64,000 nucleotides of DNA from JBIKWM01 sp044356305 (GTDB lineage Bacteria; Bacteroidota; Bacteroidia; UBA10329), in contig JBIKWM010000010.1 of assembly GCA_044356305.1 (NCBI GenBank), positions 1 through 64,000 of the forward strand, given 5' to 3'. Numbering within the stretch: position 1 is the first letter of the stretch; each line of letters starts with the position of its first letter. Of this stretch, positions 1 through 8,373 are shown in pieces. The notes beneath the pieces were generated by a model that did not search any database, was not told the origin of the DNA, and saw only the letters and a program-made list of their open reading frames with translations. A program made the translations under genes and the position numbers.

Positions 1-7
1 ATTGGTG

Positions 8-47
8 GATTTGATGATTTGACGATTTGATGATGGGCCGATTTGGG
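8..47. repeat. 8-bp tandem repeat, about five degenerate copies
   Basis: Five consecutive 8-mers of the form GATTTGAT/GATTTGAC/GATGGGCC/GATTTGGG follow each other without gaps. The copies are imperfect. They directly precede the 16-bp array, so this looks like one repeat-rich intergenic tract with a changing period. No coding role is seen. Confidence 0.6.
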
Positions 48-59
48 GGTGAGCGGATC

Positions 60-155
60 AGGCTTTCAGGGGGTCAGGTTGTCAGGAGATGAGGTTTTCA
101 GGAGATCAGGCCTTCAGGGGGTCAGGTTTTCAGGGGGTCAGGTTTTCAGGAGATC
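60..155. repeat. 16-bp tandem repeat, six copies
   Basis: Six head-to-tail copies of a 16-mer related to AGGTTTTCAGGAGATC occupy these 96 bases exactly. Two unit types alternate, ending in GGGGGTC or GGAGATC. A short open frame runs through the array only because the repeat lacks stops; it has no homologous look and is not called as a gene. Confidence 0.85.
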
Positions 156-183
156 AGGTTAATGGAAGCATTCACACTCTCCT

Positions 184-511
184 CTGTAAGAGTTACAGGG
201 GTATTCGGATATTTCACAATCGCCCTGTAAGAGTTACAGAGGCATTCGCATATTTCACAATCGCTCTGTAAGAGTTACAGAGGCATTCTGATATTTCACA
301 ATCGCCCTGTAAGAGTTACAGAGGCATTCGGATATTTCACAATCGCTCTGTAGGAGTTACAGAGGCATTCGGATAATTCACAATCGCTCTGTAGGAGTTA
401 CAGAGGCATTCGGGTTTTTCCATTCCACGCTGTAGGAGTTACAGAGGCAAAAATGTTTTTCCACTCCACGCTGTAAGAGTTACAGAGGAAAAAATGTTTT
501 TCCATTCCACC
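184..511. repeat. 41-bp tandem repeat with palindromic core, eight copies
   Basis: Eight copies start at 184, 225, 266, 307, 348, 389, 430 and 471, an exact 41-bp period; a ninth decayed copy begins at 512. Each copy opens with the inverted repeat CTGTAAGAGTTACAG (three-base loop GAG), extended to eight-base arms where flanked by CT and AG. The remaining half of the unit has two versions: GGCATTCGGATATTTCAC in copies 1-5 and an A/T-run version ending TTTTTCCACTCCACG in copies 7-8, with copy 6 a hybrid. The palindrome is better conserved than the rest. Confidence 0.9.
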
Positions 512-512
512 C

Positions 513-953
513 TGAAGCAGTCGTATAGGAGAATACATATATGCGCTTTACAATGTGTCAATTACATCGAATAAAAACACCTTATGGACCCCCGCGCAAG
601 GGGTCACATGTGTGATGGAGTTCGTAGATAGTTCCCTGAGGGGGAATGAAGGCTGGACTTGCACCCAAAAAACGGGTACAAGCACTTTAAGAATGGGCAG
701 ATAGACTCAAATTACAATTGAGTGTCCAACGAACTATGTCAGGGCATTTGACACTCCCGACAGGATAGGAACCAGGCCCACAATATCCATGTAAGCCCCT
801 ACAAATAATAAGGGCGACCCTTGTGTCGGGTCATTGGAGCACTCGGATAACCGGTTCCTAATTCACTCATCATCGGCCCGATCAGGGAATGATCTTGCGC
901 TTGTCACAGGTGTGGCACTATTTTCGTGCCGCCCGAAACCGGACCCATCAAAC
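513..953. other. Intergenic region, no gene seen
   Basis: No convincing reading frame is present between the repeat tract and the first gene. The region holds a short GACCCC/GGGGTC stem at 587-605 and the 37-bp dispersed hairpin at 720-756. An in-frame extension of the downstream gene back to 834 lacks a signal-peptide-like start and is probably untranslated. Confidence 0.6.
720..756. repeat. 37-bp dispersed hairpin element, copy 1
   Basis: The element begins GAGTGTCCAACG and ends TTTGACACTC, so its ends are inverted repeats. A second copy with 33 of 37 identical positions lies at 36474-36510. Both are intergenic. The inverted termini resemble an insertion-sequence end or a MITE/REP-type element, but no transposase is nearby. 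Confidence 0.75.
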
Positions 954-1718
954 ATGACCATGACAAGCAAGATACTAGGTACCGTCTCCGCCACGCTGTT
1001 AGCCCTGACCACATGCACCCAGGCCCAGGTGGTGGGCGGCATGAACGTGAAATTTGAGAAGCAGTTTGATGCAGGCAAATTCGAGGACTGCGCCTACAAT
1101 GCAGAGGGCATGTTGGAGAACGACAAGTACAAGGACGACCCCGAGATAATGCTTTGGTGCGCGATGTGCTGGTACGAGATATCGCAGATGAACGATGCCA
1201 AGAAGAAGGAGGAGTATCCTAAGGCCCTGGCCGATGCCATGAAGTACACGGCCAAGTTCCGCAAAAAGGACAAGGACGGCATGATGGCATCAGACAACAA
1301 GGATTTTCTGGACAACCTGAAAAAGGCGGTGATTGCCGAATCGGCCCCATACCTCGATGACGAGAAGAAGCGCAGGATAGCGGTCACCAACTACAAGGCG
1401 TTGAACAAGGCGGTGCCCGAGGACAATGCCGTACTGTTCATGAAAGGAGTGGGCGAACTGATGGCCCGCAACGTGGGCGAGGCCGACAAGAACCTGAAAG
1501 ACGCTATGACCGGACTGGCCAAGGATTTCAGCAACCCGAAGTACAAGATAGGCAAGGTGAGCGGACCGCTGCTGCAGGATGCCATGTCGCGCTATGCCGA
1601 ACTACTGGCCGGCACCGGCAGTCAGGACTCGGCCCGCAAGACTATGGACTGGGCCATCAAGTTCTTCCCCGACAACGAGGCACTGAAGACCAAGGCTGCC
1701 AATCTGGGCAAGAAATAA
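954..1718 (+). CDS. Secreted TPR-like hypothetical protein
   Basis: A 254-residue protein of unknown function. The ATG at 954 is chosen because it is followed by a signal peptide (MTMTSKILGTVSATLLAL, cleavage near TQA/Q at about residue 22); the frame stays open further upstream but without a plausible leader. The mature part is lysine- and alanine-rich and predicted helical, with recurring motifs such as EIMLWCAMCWYEI and a C-terminal segment with AELLAGTGSQDSARK-like helices, which suggests tetratricopeptide-type repeats. A strong terminator follows immediately, so it appears monocistronic. Periplasmic or surface location is inferred. Confidence 0.75.
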   Translation: MTMTSKILGTVSATLLALTTCTQAQVVGGMNVKFEKQFDAGKFEDCAYNAEGMLENDKYKDDPEIMLWCAMCWYEISQMNDAKKKEEYPKALADAMKYTAKFRKKDKDGMMASDNKDFLDNLKKAVIAESAPYLDDEKKRRIAVTNYKALNKAVPEDNAVLFMKGVGELMARNVGEADKNLKDAMTGLAKDFSNPKYKIGKVSGPLLQDAMSRYAELLAGTGSQDSARKTMDWAIKFFPDNEALKTKAANLGKK

Positions 1719-1738
1719 GTCGCACTGACGATGTACAT

Positions 1739-1778
1739 GGCCCCGCTCTTTCATTGGAAAGGGCGGGGCCTTTTGTTT
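1739..1778 (+). terminator. Rho-independent terminator
   Basis: A 14-bp stem GGCCCCGCTCTTTC / GAAAGGGCGGGGCC with a four-base loop is followed by TTTTGTTT. It lies 20 bases after the stop of the secreted TPR-like gene. Confidence 0.9.
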
Positions 1779-1903
1779 CTATTGAAATTTATCTACCTGA
1801 TAATCAGAGAATAATTTATGTTCTTAGCGAATTGTTTGACGAGGGTTAAACCATGCCCCAAGCCGCCTGCTCTTAATGGGCGTAACCAACACAACACTGA
1901 GCC

Positions 1904-2725
1904 ATGAACAAGAGAATGATTGCACTGAGGGCCCTGATGGGCATGACGGTAATAGCCACTGTGATAAACGGCTGCCGCAGGACTGACGATCTGGAGGATC
2001 TTCTGTCGGGTCAGGACAATGCCCTGAGCGAACAGGGGCTGATGGACATGCAGGACATGGCCGATGAGGCCGCCAAGGGCAACCTGTCGTCCTTCAAGAC
2101 CAGTGCCGACTTTGCAATTGTGAGCGACTGCGCGGTGATAACGCACGACACGGTATCGGACCCACGCGTGCTGACCATCGATTTCGGCACCGGATGCGTG
2201 GGTAACGATGGCCGAACCCGCAGCGGCAAAGTGATAGTGACCTACACCGGGCCATATGCCGAGCCGGGCCACCTGCACACCATCACCACCGACAACTACT
2301 TTGTGAACGGCAACCAGATACTGGGCACCAAGACAGTGATGAACGAGGGGCTTAATGACAACGGCAACATCTGGTTCACCGTGACCATTGATGCGCAGAT
2401 CATCAAAGAGGACGGCACCACCATAGACTGGGACGGCAACCGCACCCGCGAGTGGGTGGGCGGATACAGTACCCCCGAACGCTCGGACGATGTGTACCTG
2501 ATCAGCGGCACCCACAGTGGGCAGAGCAGTGATGGGCGGAGTTTCACAGCACAGACCCTTGAGCCCATCCGCAAGGACCGCACCTGCTCATGGATTACCG
2601 ATGGGGTGCTTGAGGTGACACCCAACAGCCGCCCCACGCGCACCATCGACTTTGGTGACGGCACCTGCGATGACGATGCCACCGTGACAGTGAACGGCAA
2701 CTCGCACGCCATCAACCTGCACTGA
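1904..2725 (+). CDS. Lipoprotein, paralogous to the one at 28.8-29.8 kb
   Basis: A 273-residue lipoprotein with the lipobox VINGC (Cys24) after a short hydrophobic leader, so it should be anchored in a membrane. No enzymatic motif is recognised. The mature domain carries conserved-looking cysteines and short motifs (DFGTGC, RSGKV, FTVTI, GT-x-S-x-GRSF, CSWITDGVLE, DFGDGTCDDDA). The same order of motifs (Cys, N/DFxG...C, RSG, long beta segments, a late C...G-x-C) is seen in the lipoprotein at 28824-29786, so the two are probably paralogues. A strong terminator follows at 2752. Confidence 0.8.
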   Translation: MNKRMIALRALMGMTVIATVINGCRRTDDLEDLLSGQDNALSEQGLMDMQDMADEAAKGNLSSFKTSADFAIVSDCAVITHDTVSDPRVLTIDFGTGCVGNDGRTRSGKVIVTYTGPYAEPGHLHTITTDNYFVNGNQILGTKTVMNEGLNDNGNIWFTVTIDAQIIKEDGTTIDWDGNRTREWVGGYSTPERSDDVYLISGTHSGQSSDGRSFTAQTLEPIRKDRTCSWITDGVLEVTPNSRPTRTIDFGDGTCDDDATVTVNGNSHAINLH

Positions 2726-2751
2726 GCGGCCACACACACCCGCTCATTCAC

Positions 2752-2791
2752 GACCCCGGGCCCCGAACACACGGCCCGGGGTCTCTTTTTT
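2752..2791 (+). terminator. Rho-independent terminator
   Basis: Perfect 11-bp stem GACCCCGGGCC / GGCCCGGGGTC with a 10-base loop, then TCTTTTTT. It terminates the lipoprotein gene just upstream. Confidence 0.9.
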
Positions 2792-2824
2792 GTGGGTAGA
2801 TGGCGTCACCGGGTTTTCGCACAT

Positions 2825-2832
2825 CACCTTTG
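2825..2832 (+). promoter_or_regulatory. Possible -7 box (CACCTTTG)
   Basis: One mismatch to the Bacteroidota -7 consensus TAnnTTTG, with six bases between the box and the ATG at 2839. This fits the close spacing seen at other starts in the window. Confidence 0.35.
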
Positions 2833-2838
2833 TACCCC

Positions 2839-3417
2839 ATGGCTGATAAAGAAGGGCGTACCCTTTTCCTCATCGCGGTGCTGCCCGACAGGCAGGTGAG
2901 CAGCGAGGTGCGGATGATGAAAGAGCGCCTGCTCGATACCCACGGGCTGAAGGCCGCATTGCGCAGTCCGGCCCACATCACTTTGGTGCCCCCGTTCACC
3001 TGCACCGATGCGCAGGCCGATGCCGTGGCCGACACCCTTTGGAAATCGCTGCACCTACATGGTACTGTGCGGTTCAGCATAGATGGGACAGGGCATTTTG
3101 AGGACCGCGTCATTTACCTCAACGTGATCCGGTCAGAGGCGCTGCAGGCTTTAAACGATGCAGTGAACGATGCGCTGAGGCACAGCCATGCATGGACCCT
3201 GCGCAAAGAGCCTCAGCCCTTTGTGCCGCACATCACGCTGGCCAATCGCGACCTGCGGCCCGAGCGGTTCGGTGCCGTGTGGGCCGATGTGCGGGGCATA
3301 AGCTATCAGCGCACATGCGCGGTAGGGGCCATCCACCTGTTGCGGCACGATGGTGCGCGGTGGAAGGTGTGGAAAGAGATTCCGCTGGGTCCGGTCACCT
3401 CCGCCTCGGCAACCTGA
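2839..3417 (+). CDS. 2H phosphoesterase / 2'-5' RNA ligase family protein
   Basis: A 192-residue protein with the two HxT motifs that define the 2H phosphoesterase superfamily: HITLVPPFT at about residue 46 and HITLANRD at about residue 131. The family includes LigT/ThpR-like 2'-5' RNA ligases and cyclic phosphodiesterases; the true substrate here is unknown. The ATG at 2839 is preferred over an upstream in-frame ATG at 2800, because a promoter-like CACCTTTG lies six bases before it and the upstream codons overlap that box. The gene ends overlapping, tail to tail, with the 3' end of the minus-strand gene at 3395. Confidence 0.85.
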   Translation: MADKEGRTLFLIAVLPDRQVSSEVRMMKERLLDTHGLKAALRSPAHITLVPPFTCTDAQADAVADTLWKSLHLHGTVRFSIDGTGHFEDRVIYLNVIRSEALQALNDAVNDALRHSHAWTLRKEPQPFVPHITLANRDLRPERFGAVWADVRGISYQRTCAVGAIHLLRHDGARWKVWKEIPLGPVTSASAT

Positions 3418-4180
3418 TCCTGCGCAGCATCTTGCGCTCGCGCTTGAATTCGCGCCATTCCCACTTCACATCTTTGATAAACTGCGGCCTGAATATAGCC
3501 TTGTACATATAGCCGAGGAAAATTTTGAGCTTGATGCTCCAGAAGATGCCGTTCATGGCCTGTTGAACCTCGGGGTCTCGCACCCAGAACTGCCGGTAGC
3601 CCAGGCCAAGACCCGTACCGAACCAGCTGAAGATGCGGTAGTGGAACGCAAGGCCGAACGTTGATACAAGCTCGCCACGCTTATCGACCGTCAGCCAGTC
3701 GCGCCTGCGCATGTCGTAATGCTGCACATTCGCCACACCATATCCTATGCTCATGGGCATGCTCACCTCCCAGCGGTAGTTGTAGAGCAGCACAAACTCC
3801 ATAAATGTGTTGACGTAATAGAGATGGAACCTGCGCAGGGTGGTGTCGATGCGCAATGGGCTATCGGCCACAGTGTCGATCAGCGATGGGATGCGAACAG
3901 GGTCAAATAGCCAGTAGCCACCGAATCCCATGCGGTACGTCTTCATGAAATCGACCCCCACCTTGGCGCCCCAAACAGTGAGTGGCTGGCCGAAGAAGAG
4001 GGTGTTGTAATTGTCGAGGTTGAGCAGCGGGTCAAGGTCCACCTTGCGTGCCGGCTTGCGGTAGTGGTCCTTTTTCTTTTGGTGGATAGAATCGATATGG
4101 GCATCCGATGGCAGACTATCTGTCTGTGCCACGCACCAAAGTGGGATAAAGAGCAGGAGTATCAGTACGCGGCCCGACAT
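3395..4180 (-). CDS. Hypothetical outer-membrane or secreted protein
   Basis: A 261-residue protein with a signal peptide (MSGRVLILLLFIPLWCVAQ) followed by a polar linker (DHYRKPARKVDLD) and an aromatic- and glycine-rich body with alternating patterns (GFGGYWLFD, MSIGYGVANV, FGTGLGLGYRQFW) typical of Bacteroidota beta-barrel outer-membrane proteins. The C-terminus is very basic (KWEWREFKRERKMLRRIRL). The ATG at 4180 begins inside the end of prmC (19-base overlap), so the two are probably co-transcribed. Function unknown. The 3' end overlaps the convergent 2H phosphoesterase gene by 23 bases. Confidence 0.75.
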   Translation of the reverse strand: MSGRVLILLLFIPLWCVAQTDSLPSDAHIDSIHQKKKDHYRKPARKVDLDPLLNLDNYNTLFFGQPLTVWGAKVGVDFMKTYRMGFGGYWLFDPVRIPSLIDTVADSPLRIDTTLRRFHLYYVNTFMEFVLLYNYRWEVSMPMSIGYGVANVQHYDMRRRDWLTVDKRGELVSTFGLAFHYRIFSWFGTGLGLGYRQFWVRDPEVQQAMNGIFWSIKLKIFLGYMYKAIFRPQFIKDVKWEWREFKRERKMLRRIRLPRRR

Positions 4181-5022
4181 GCGGCCACAAATCTCGGTCG
4201 GCCCTGCATATCTGCAATCATCACTACATCGACCAGCCCTTGCTTGTAGCACATCTTAGCCACATCAGAGGCAAAGGAATGATGGCACTCGAAAAACAAC
4301 TGTCCGCCCCGGACAAGGCCTCTAAGGGCATGCCGCACTATTGCCTTGTAGAACAGCAACGGGTCGCCATTGGGCACGAACAAGGCCAAGTGGGGCTCAC
4401 TTTGGCGCACATGTGCAGCCAGTTCATTTTCCTCTTTTCGGGAAATGTAGGGCGGGTTGCTCACAATAATGTCAAGGTCCGTAAGCTGTGCTTCATCGCT
4501 CAGAATATCAAGCGATTTGAAATTGACATTCACACCTGTCAATGAAGCATTTGCACGGGCCACCTTCAGGGCCTCGGCCGAGATGTCGATTCCTGTCACC
4601 TCGGCACGGTTCAACCGCTTGGCAAGCCCGATGGCGATGCAGCCGCTCCCAGTTCCTATATCGGCCACGCGCAACCCCATTTCTGTATTGCGCTGCACTA
4701 TCAGATGCACCAGTTCCTCGGTTTCGGGTCGGGGAATGAGCACCGCAGGATTCACCTTGAGCCACATGTCCATGAACGGTGCCTCGCCCAGGATGTACTG
4801 CACCGGTTCGTTCGACCGCAATCGGTCCAACACCCCGTTCAGCCGGTTGATGTCGCTCTCGGTGATGCGCGCTCCTGACTCAACATCGGCACGCCTTATA
4901 CCTAGCATCCGCTCGCAGACCATGCCGAAGATGGCGGTGGCCTCTTCAGCTTCATACATTCCGCTCAGTGATGCAATAAATGCCCGCTTTACTTCGGGCA
5001 GACTGTTAGTGATCGGTAGCAT
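4162..5022 (-). CDS. prmC: Peptide chain release factor N5-glutamine methyltransferase
   Basis: PrmC (HemK) methylates the GGQ glutamine of class I release factors using S-adenosylmethionine, which is needed for efficient termination. The 286-residue length is normal. The SAM-binding motif DIGTGSGCIAI lies at about 121-131 and the signature NPPY at 189-192; the substrate-recognition helix bundle precedes them (EPVQYILGEAPFM). A TAAACTTG box lies three bases upstream of the ATG. The downstream gene starts inside its last codons, indicating an operon. Confidence 0.95.
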   Translation of the reverse strand: MLPITNSLPEVKRAFIASLSGMYEAEEATAIFGMVCERMLGIRRADVESGARITESDINRLNGVLDRLRSNEPVQYILGEAPFMDMWLKVNPAVLIPRPETEELVHLIVQRNTEMGLRVADIGTGSGCIAIGLAKRLNRAEVTGIDISAEALKVARANASLTGVNVNFKSLDILSDEAQLTDLDIIVSNPPYISRKEENELAAHVRQSEPHLALFVPNGDPLLFYKAIVRHALRGLVRGGQLFFECHHSFASDVAKMCYKQGLVDVVMIADMQGRPRFVAACRAAY

Positions 5023-5025
5023 TGT

Positions 5026-5033
5026 GCAAGTTT
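5026..5033 (-). promoter_or_regulatory. Possible -7 box for prmC (TAAACTTG)
   Basis: On the minus strand the box reads TAAACTTG, one mismatch to TAnnTTTG, with three bases before the ATG. If used, the prmC transcript would be leaderless or nearly so. Confidence 0.35.
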
Positions 5034-5062
5034 AAGGCCTGCGGGGGTTCTGTTGCCCCTAC

Positions 5063-5070
5063 TACTTTCG
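5063..5070 (+). promoter_or_regulatory. Possible -7 box for M1 peptidase (TACTTTCG)
   Basis: TACTTTCG, one mismatch to TAnnTTTG, ends four bases before the ATG at 5075. It is back to back with the prmC box, so the 52-base intergenic gap would carry divergent promoters. Confidence 0.4.
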
Positions 5071-5074
5071 TGGC

Positions 5075-8000
5075 ATGCGAAGGAGTCTCGTCTTAGCTCA
5101 GTTGCTGCTCTGTGCCCTTTTCGGGGTGGCGCAGGAAGGCATTGAGTATAGGAGCGCCAACAATCCGCTCTATTGGGCCAACCGGAAGCCCCATCCCGAC
5201 TACTGGCAACAGGACGTGCATTACCGCATCAAGGCCGACATTGACGAACAGACCGATGTGGTGACGGGTCTCCTGAATCTTACCTATTACAACAATTCGC
5301 CCGACACCCTGAGCGAGGTTTTCTTCCATCTGTATCAGAATGCGTTCCAACCTGGATCATACCTCGCAGAGATGCAGAAGGCCCAAGGGGTGCACCATCG
5401 GTTCGGGGAATATGAGAGCCAGGGATTGGGAACAGTGATTGACCGCATGAGCGCAAACGGCAGGTCCGCTATAATCAAGCTCGACAACACTCTGGCCCAC
5501 GTGAAGCTGAACGATGCGCTGCTGCCGGGCGGCAAGGTGGAGTTCAGCATCCTGTTCCGCACATTCTTTGATCAGGGCACCATGGGCCGCAGAATGAAAA
5601 AATTCGATGCCAGCGGCCATACGCACTACGATGGGGTGCACTGGTACCCGCGCATAGCAGTGTACGATGCCCGCAAGGGTTGGGACACCGATCAGCACCT
5701 CGACCATGAATTCTATGGCGATTTCGGCACTTTCGAGGCCGAGCTGACCTTCGCCTCCAACTATGTGGTCGAGGCCACAGGTGTGCTGCTCAACCGAGAG
5801 GAGGTCCTGCCGGATGACCTCCGCAGACGCCTCGATATCAGCAATTTCAAGAACAAACCATGGGACGAGCCGGCCAGTGAGGTGATACCCTACGACCCCA
5901 CCGAGCGCAAGACCTGGAAGTACAGGGCCGTGAATGTGCACGATTTCGCCTTCACGGCCGACCCCACCTATCGCATAGGTGAGGCTGTGTGGAACGGGGT
6001 GCAATGTGTGGCCGTGGTTCAGGAACCCCATGCAAGCGGCTGGCAGAATGCCGCCAGGTACACCGCTGATGTCATTCGTGTTTTCTCATACCGCATCGGC
6101 ACATATCATTACCCTAAAATGGTGGTGGCCGATGCCGAGGATGGCATGGAATACCCCATGCTGACCCTTGACGGTGGCCGCGATCCCGATTACCGCGACC
6201 TGCTGGTGCACGAGATAGGCCACAACTGGTTCTACGGCCAGGTGGGCAGCAACGAGACATACAGGGCGAGTCTGGATGAGGGATTCACCGAATACCTCAC
6301 CGCCCTGGGCCTGCGCGACCTGGAGGGCGACACCCTGCCTCTTTACGCACAGAACATCTGGGAGCGCCTGTTCATGCGGCCACAGCGGCCATTGGACACC
6401 GAGGCCTATACCGGCTATATGCGCAGCGCGGCCGTGCATCGCGAGCCCGCACTCAACACCCACAGCGACCACTTCGGGCCCGACTACCTGAACGGATATG
6501 TGCATGTGTACTACAAGACGGCCACCATGCTGTTCAACTTGGAGTATGTGCTGGGCGATAGCCTTTTTGCCCGCGTCATGCAGGAGTATTACCACCGATG
6601 GAAATTCTGCCATCCATACCCCGATGACTTCCGCCACAGTGCGCGCCTCACCACCCGGACCGACCTCGACTGGTTCTTTGACGAGTGGATGGAAAAGACA
6701 TCGCACATTGACTATGCCGTGGGGCGGATAAGACGATTATCGGCTGCCGGAGCATTCAGCATCAGGCTCAGGCGAAAAGGCGATCTGCACATGCCGCTCG
6801 ATGTAAGGGTGATAGGGACCGAAGGCACCGTATATGACTACCATATCCCGAACACATGGTTCACCAAACAGACCACCGCCAAGGTGCTGCCCAAGTGGTA
6901 CAGCCTCGATGAGGTGGGCCGCACGTACGAGATGGAGGTCAATATCCCCGAAGGGATAAAAGAAGTGATGATAGACACCTCGCACCGGCTGGCAGATATC
7001 TACATGCCCGACAATGCGCGGCTGTTGCCCATCCGCATCAGTTTTGACCATCAGTTGCTGCAGGCCCCCGATTGGAAACGCTACGAGGTGCGGGCACGCC
7101 CAAGCTTCTGGTACAATGGATATGATGGGTTTAAGCTGGGCGCATACCTGGGCGGGGGCCATATGGAAGTTAACCATGTGTTCAACCTGCGCGTTTGGTT
7201 CAACAGCGGTTTCGGACAATACGGTGTGCCTGAGGCCATAAAGAACGACCACTTGGAGGTAAGTGCCATGTTCGATTACCGCACCAGCCTGAGCCGCTGG
7301 TGGCGTCAGAGCGAAGTGTTCTTTGACCTGAAAGCCGTTGACGGCCTGTATGGTGGCAGCCTCGGCCTGCGCAAACACAGCCGCAACGACCGCACCACCT
7401 ATAGCCTTTGGTTCAAGAGCATGTATCGGTACGATGCCCGTCACATGCAGTATCTGCTGCGGCCGGGCCAATGGGAAGTGGCCACCCTCAACAACAGCCT
7501 CAATGCCGAGGTGTGCCATACGTATCCTTATCGCAACGGCAGTGGCGAGCTTGTGGCCGATCTGCGCGCATCGGCCATTGGCAGCGGGGCCGATTTTCAT
7601 AGGCTGCGCCTATCGGCCATCAACCGTACTGAACTGTGGCGGTTGCGGCTCAGCACCCGCCTGTTCGCGCAGTTGGGCACCGGCAGCCGCATGCCCAAGG
7701 AAAGTGCACTTTACTTGGACGGTGCCGACCCTGAGGCGCAGATGGACAACCAGTACACCCGCGCCTATGGATTTTTTCCCGCCACCTGGGGGGCCTTTGG
7801 GGCCACCACCAACCACTTCAATGCCGGTGGCGGACTGGGCCTGCGCGGCTATTCGGGTTATCTGGCACCCGAATCAACGCCAGATGGCTCAGTGTTGGCC
7901 TATCAGGGCATGAGCGGGGCCGCCATCAATGCCGAGCTCGATTTTGCCGGCATATTCGGCCCGGGGCCACAGGTGCTGCGCAAGTACTTCGGGCTGGCCA

Positions 8001-8245
8001 CCTACCTGTTTGCCGACTGCGGGCTGATAAGCACCAACGCACCTGGCAGCGCCCCTCGGTTCGCCCGGCCGAGGTTTGATGCTGGGGTGGGCCTGGCGGT
8101 CACAATAAAGAGATGGGGTTTTCTGGAAATGGCCAAGCCCCTCACAATCCGCTTCGATATGCCCGTCTTCCTTAATCGCACCCCGGCACTGCAGCCCAAT
8201 CATTGGGATTTCCGCTATGTGCTTGGCGTGAGCCGGGCGTTCTGA
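5075..8245 (+). CDS. M1 family zinc metallopeptidase with C-terminal barrel-like domain
   Basis: A 1056-residue secreted aminopeptidase-like protein. A signal peptide (LVLAQLLLCALFGVAQ) is followed by the M1 N-terminal beta domain and a catalytic domain with HEIGHNW (His379, Glu380, His383) and the third zinc ligand Glu402 in DEGFTEY, the exact HExxH-x18-E spacing. The usual GAMEN substrate motif is GMEY (357-360), as in other atypical M1 members. The last ~400 residues contain many Gly/aromatic strands (GYDGFKLGAYLGGGH, GSLGLRKHS, GGGLGLRGYSGYL) and end in ...VLGVSRAF, an arrangement that suggests an outer-membrane barrel or surface domain. Probably cleaves peptides outside the inner membrane, feeding importers such as the Opp system. 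Confidence 0.9.
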   Translation: MRRSLVLAQLLLCALFGVAQEGIEYRSANNPLYWANRKPHPDYWQQDVHYRIKADIDEQTDVVTGLLNLTYYNNSPDTLSEVFFHLYQNAFQPGSYLAEMQKAQGVHHRFGEYESQGLGTVIDRMSANGRSAIIKLDNTLAHVKLNDALLPGGKVEFSILFRTFFDQGTMGRRMKKFDASGHTHYDGVHWYPRIAVYDARKGWDTDQHLDHEFYGDFGTFEAELTFASNYVVEATGVLLNREEVLPDDLRRRLDISNFKNKPWDEPASEVIPYDPTERKTWKYRAVNVHDFAFTADPTYRIGEAVWNGVQCVAVVQEPHASGWQNAARYTADVIRVFSYRIGTYHYPKMVVADAEDGMEYPMLTLDGGRDPDYRDLLVHEIGHNWFYGQVGSNETYRASLDEGFTEYLTALGLRDLEGDTLPLYAQNIWERLFMRPQRPLDTEAYTGYMRSAAVHREPALNTHSDHFGPDYLNGYVHVYYKTATMLFNLEYVLGDSLFARVMQEYYHRWKFCHPYPDDFRHSARLTTRTDLDWFFDEWMEKTSHIDYAVGRIRRLSAAGAFSIRLRRKGDLHMPLDVRVIGTEGTVYDYHIPNTWFTKQTTAKVLPKWYSLDEVGRTYEMEVNIPEGIKEVMIDTSHRLADIYMPDNARLLPIRISFDHQLLQAPDWKRYEVRARPSFWYNGYDGFKLGAYLGGGHMEVNHVFNLRVWFNSGFGQYGVPEAIKNDHLEVSAMFDYRTSLSRWWRQSEVFFDLKAVDGLYGGSLGLRKHSRNDRTTYSLWFKSMYRYDARHMQYLLRPGQWEVATLNNSLNAEVCHTYPYRNGSGELVADLRASAIGSGADFHRLRLSAINRTELWRLRLSTRLFAQLGTGSRMPKESALYLDGADPEAQMDNQYTRAYGFFPATWGAFGATTNHFNAGGGLGLRGYSGYLAPESTPDGSVLAYQGMSGAAINAELDFAGIFGPGPQVLRKYFGLATYLFADCGLISTNAPGSAPRFARPRFDAGVGLAVTIKRWGFLEMAKPLTIRFDMPVFLNRTPALQPNHWDFRYVLGVSRAF

Positions 8246-8373
8246 GACAGGTTCGTTGAGCGATTCCAAAAGGTGATGTTGACCACGATATCAGTGTCAG
8301 CCATCGATGAATGAGAGCCCATCTTTCTGAGCAACCGGGCGAATAAATGCCCGCCCGCGGGGGTACCCAAAAC

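Noticed and set aside
89..271. 60-residue open frame
   Set aside because: It is created by stop-free 16-bp and 41-bp repeats and has no leader, promoter box or family resemblance.
184..511. Possible CRISPR array (evenly spaced palindromic 15-mers)
   Set aside because: The sequences between palindromes are near-copies of each other, not unique spacers, and no cas gene is present in the window.
587..605. GACCCC/GGGGTC hairpin as a terminator
   Set aside because: No T-run follows and no gene precedes it.
834..953. Upstream extension of the first secreted gene
   Set aside because: A clean signal peptide begins at 954; the extension would place 40 polar residues before it.
5357..7600. Long antisense frames opposite the M1 peptidase gene
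   Set aside because: They mirror codon bias of the real gene and show no motif; the same is true of long shadows at 12700-13788, 14251-15123, 18268-19293 and 36952-38043.
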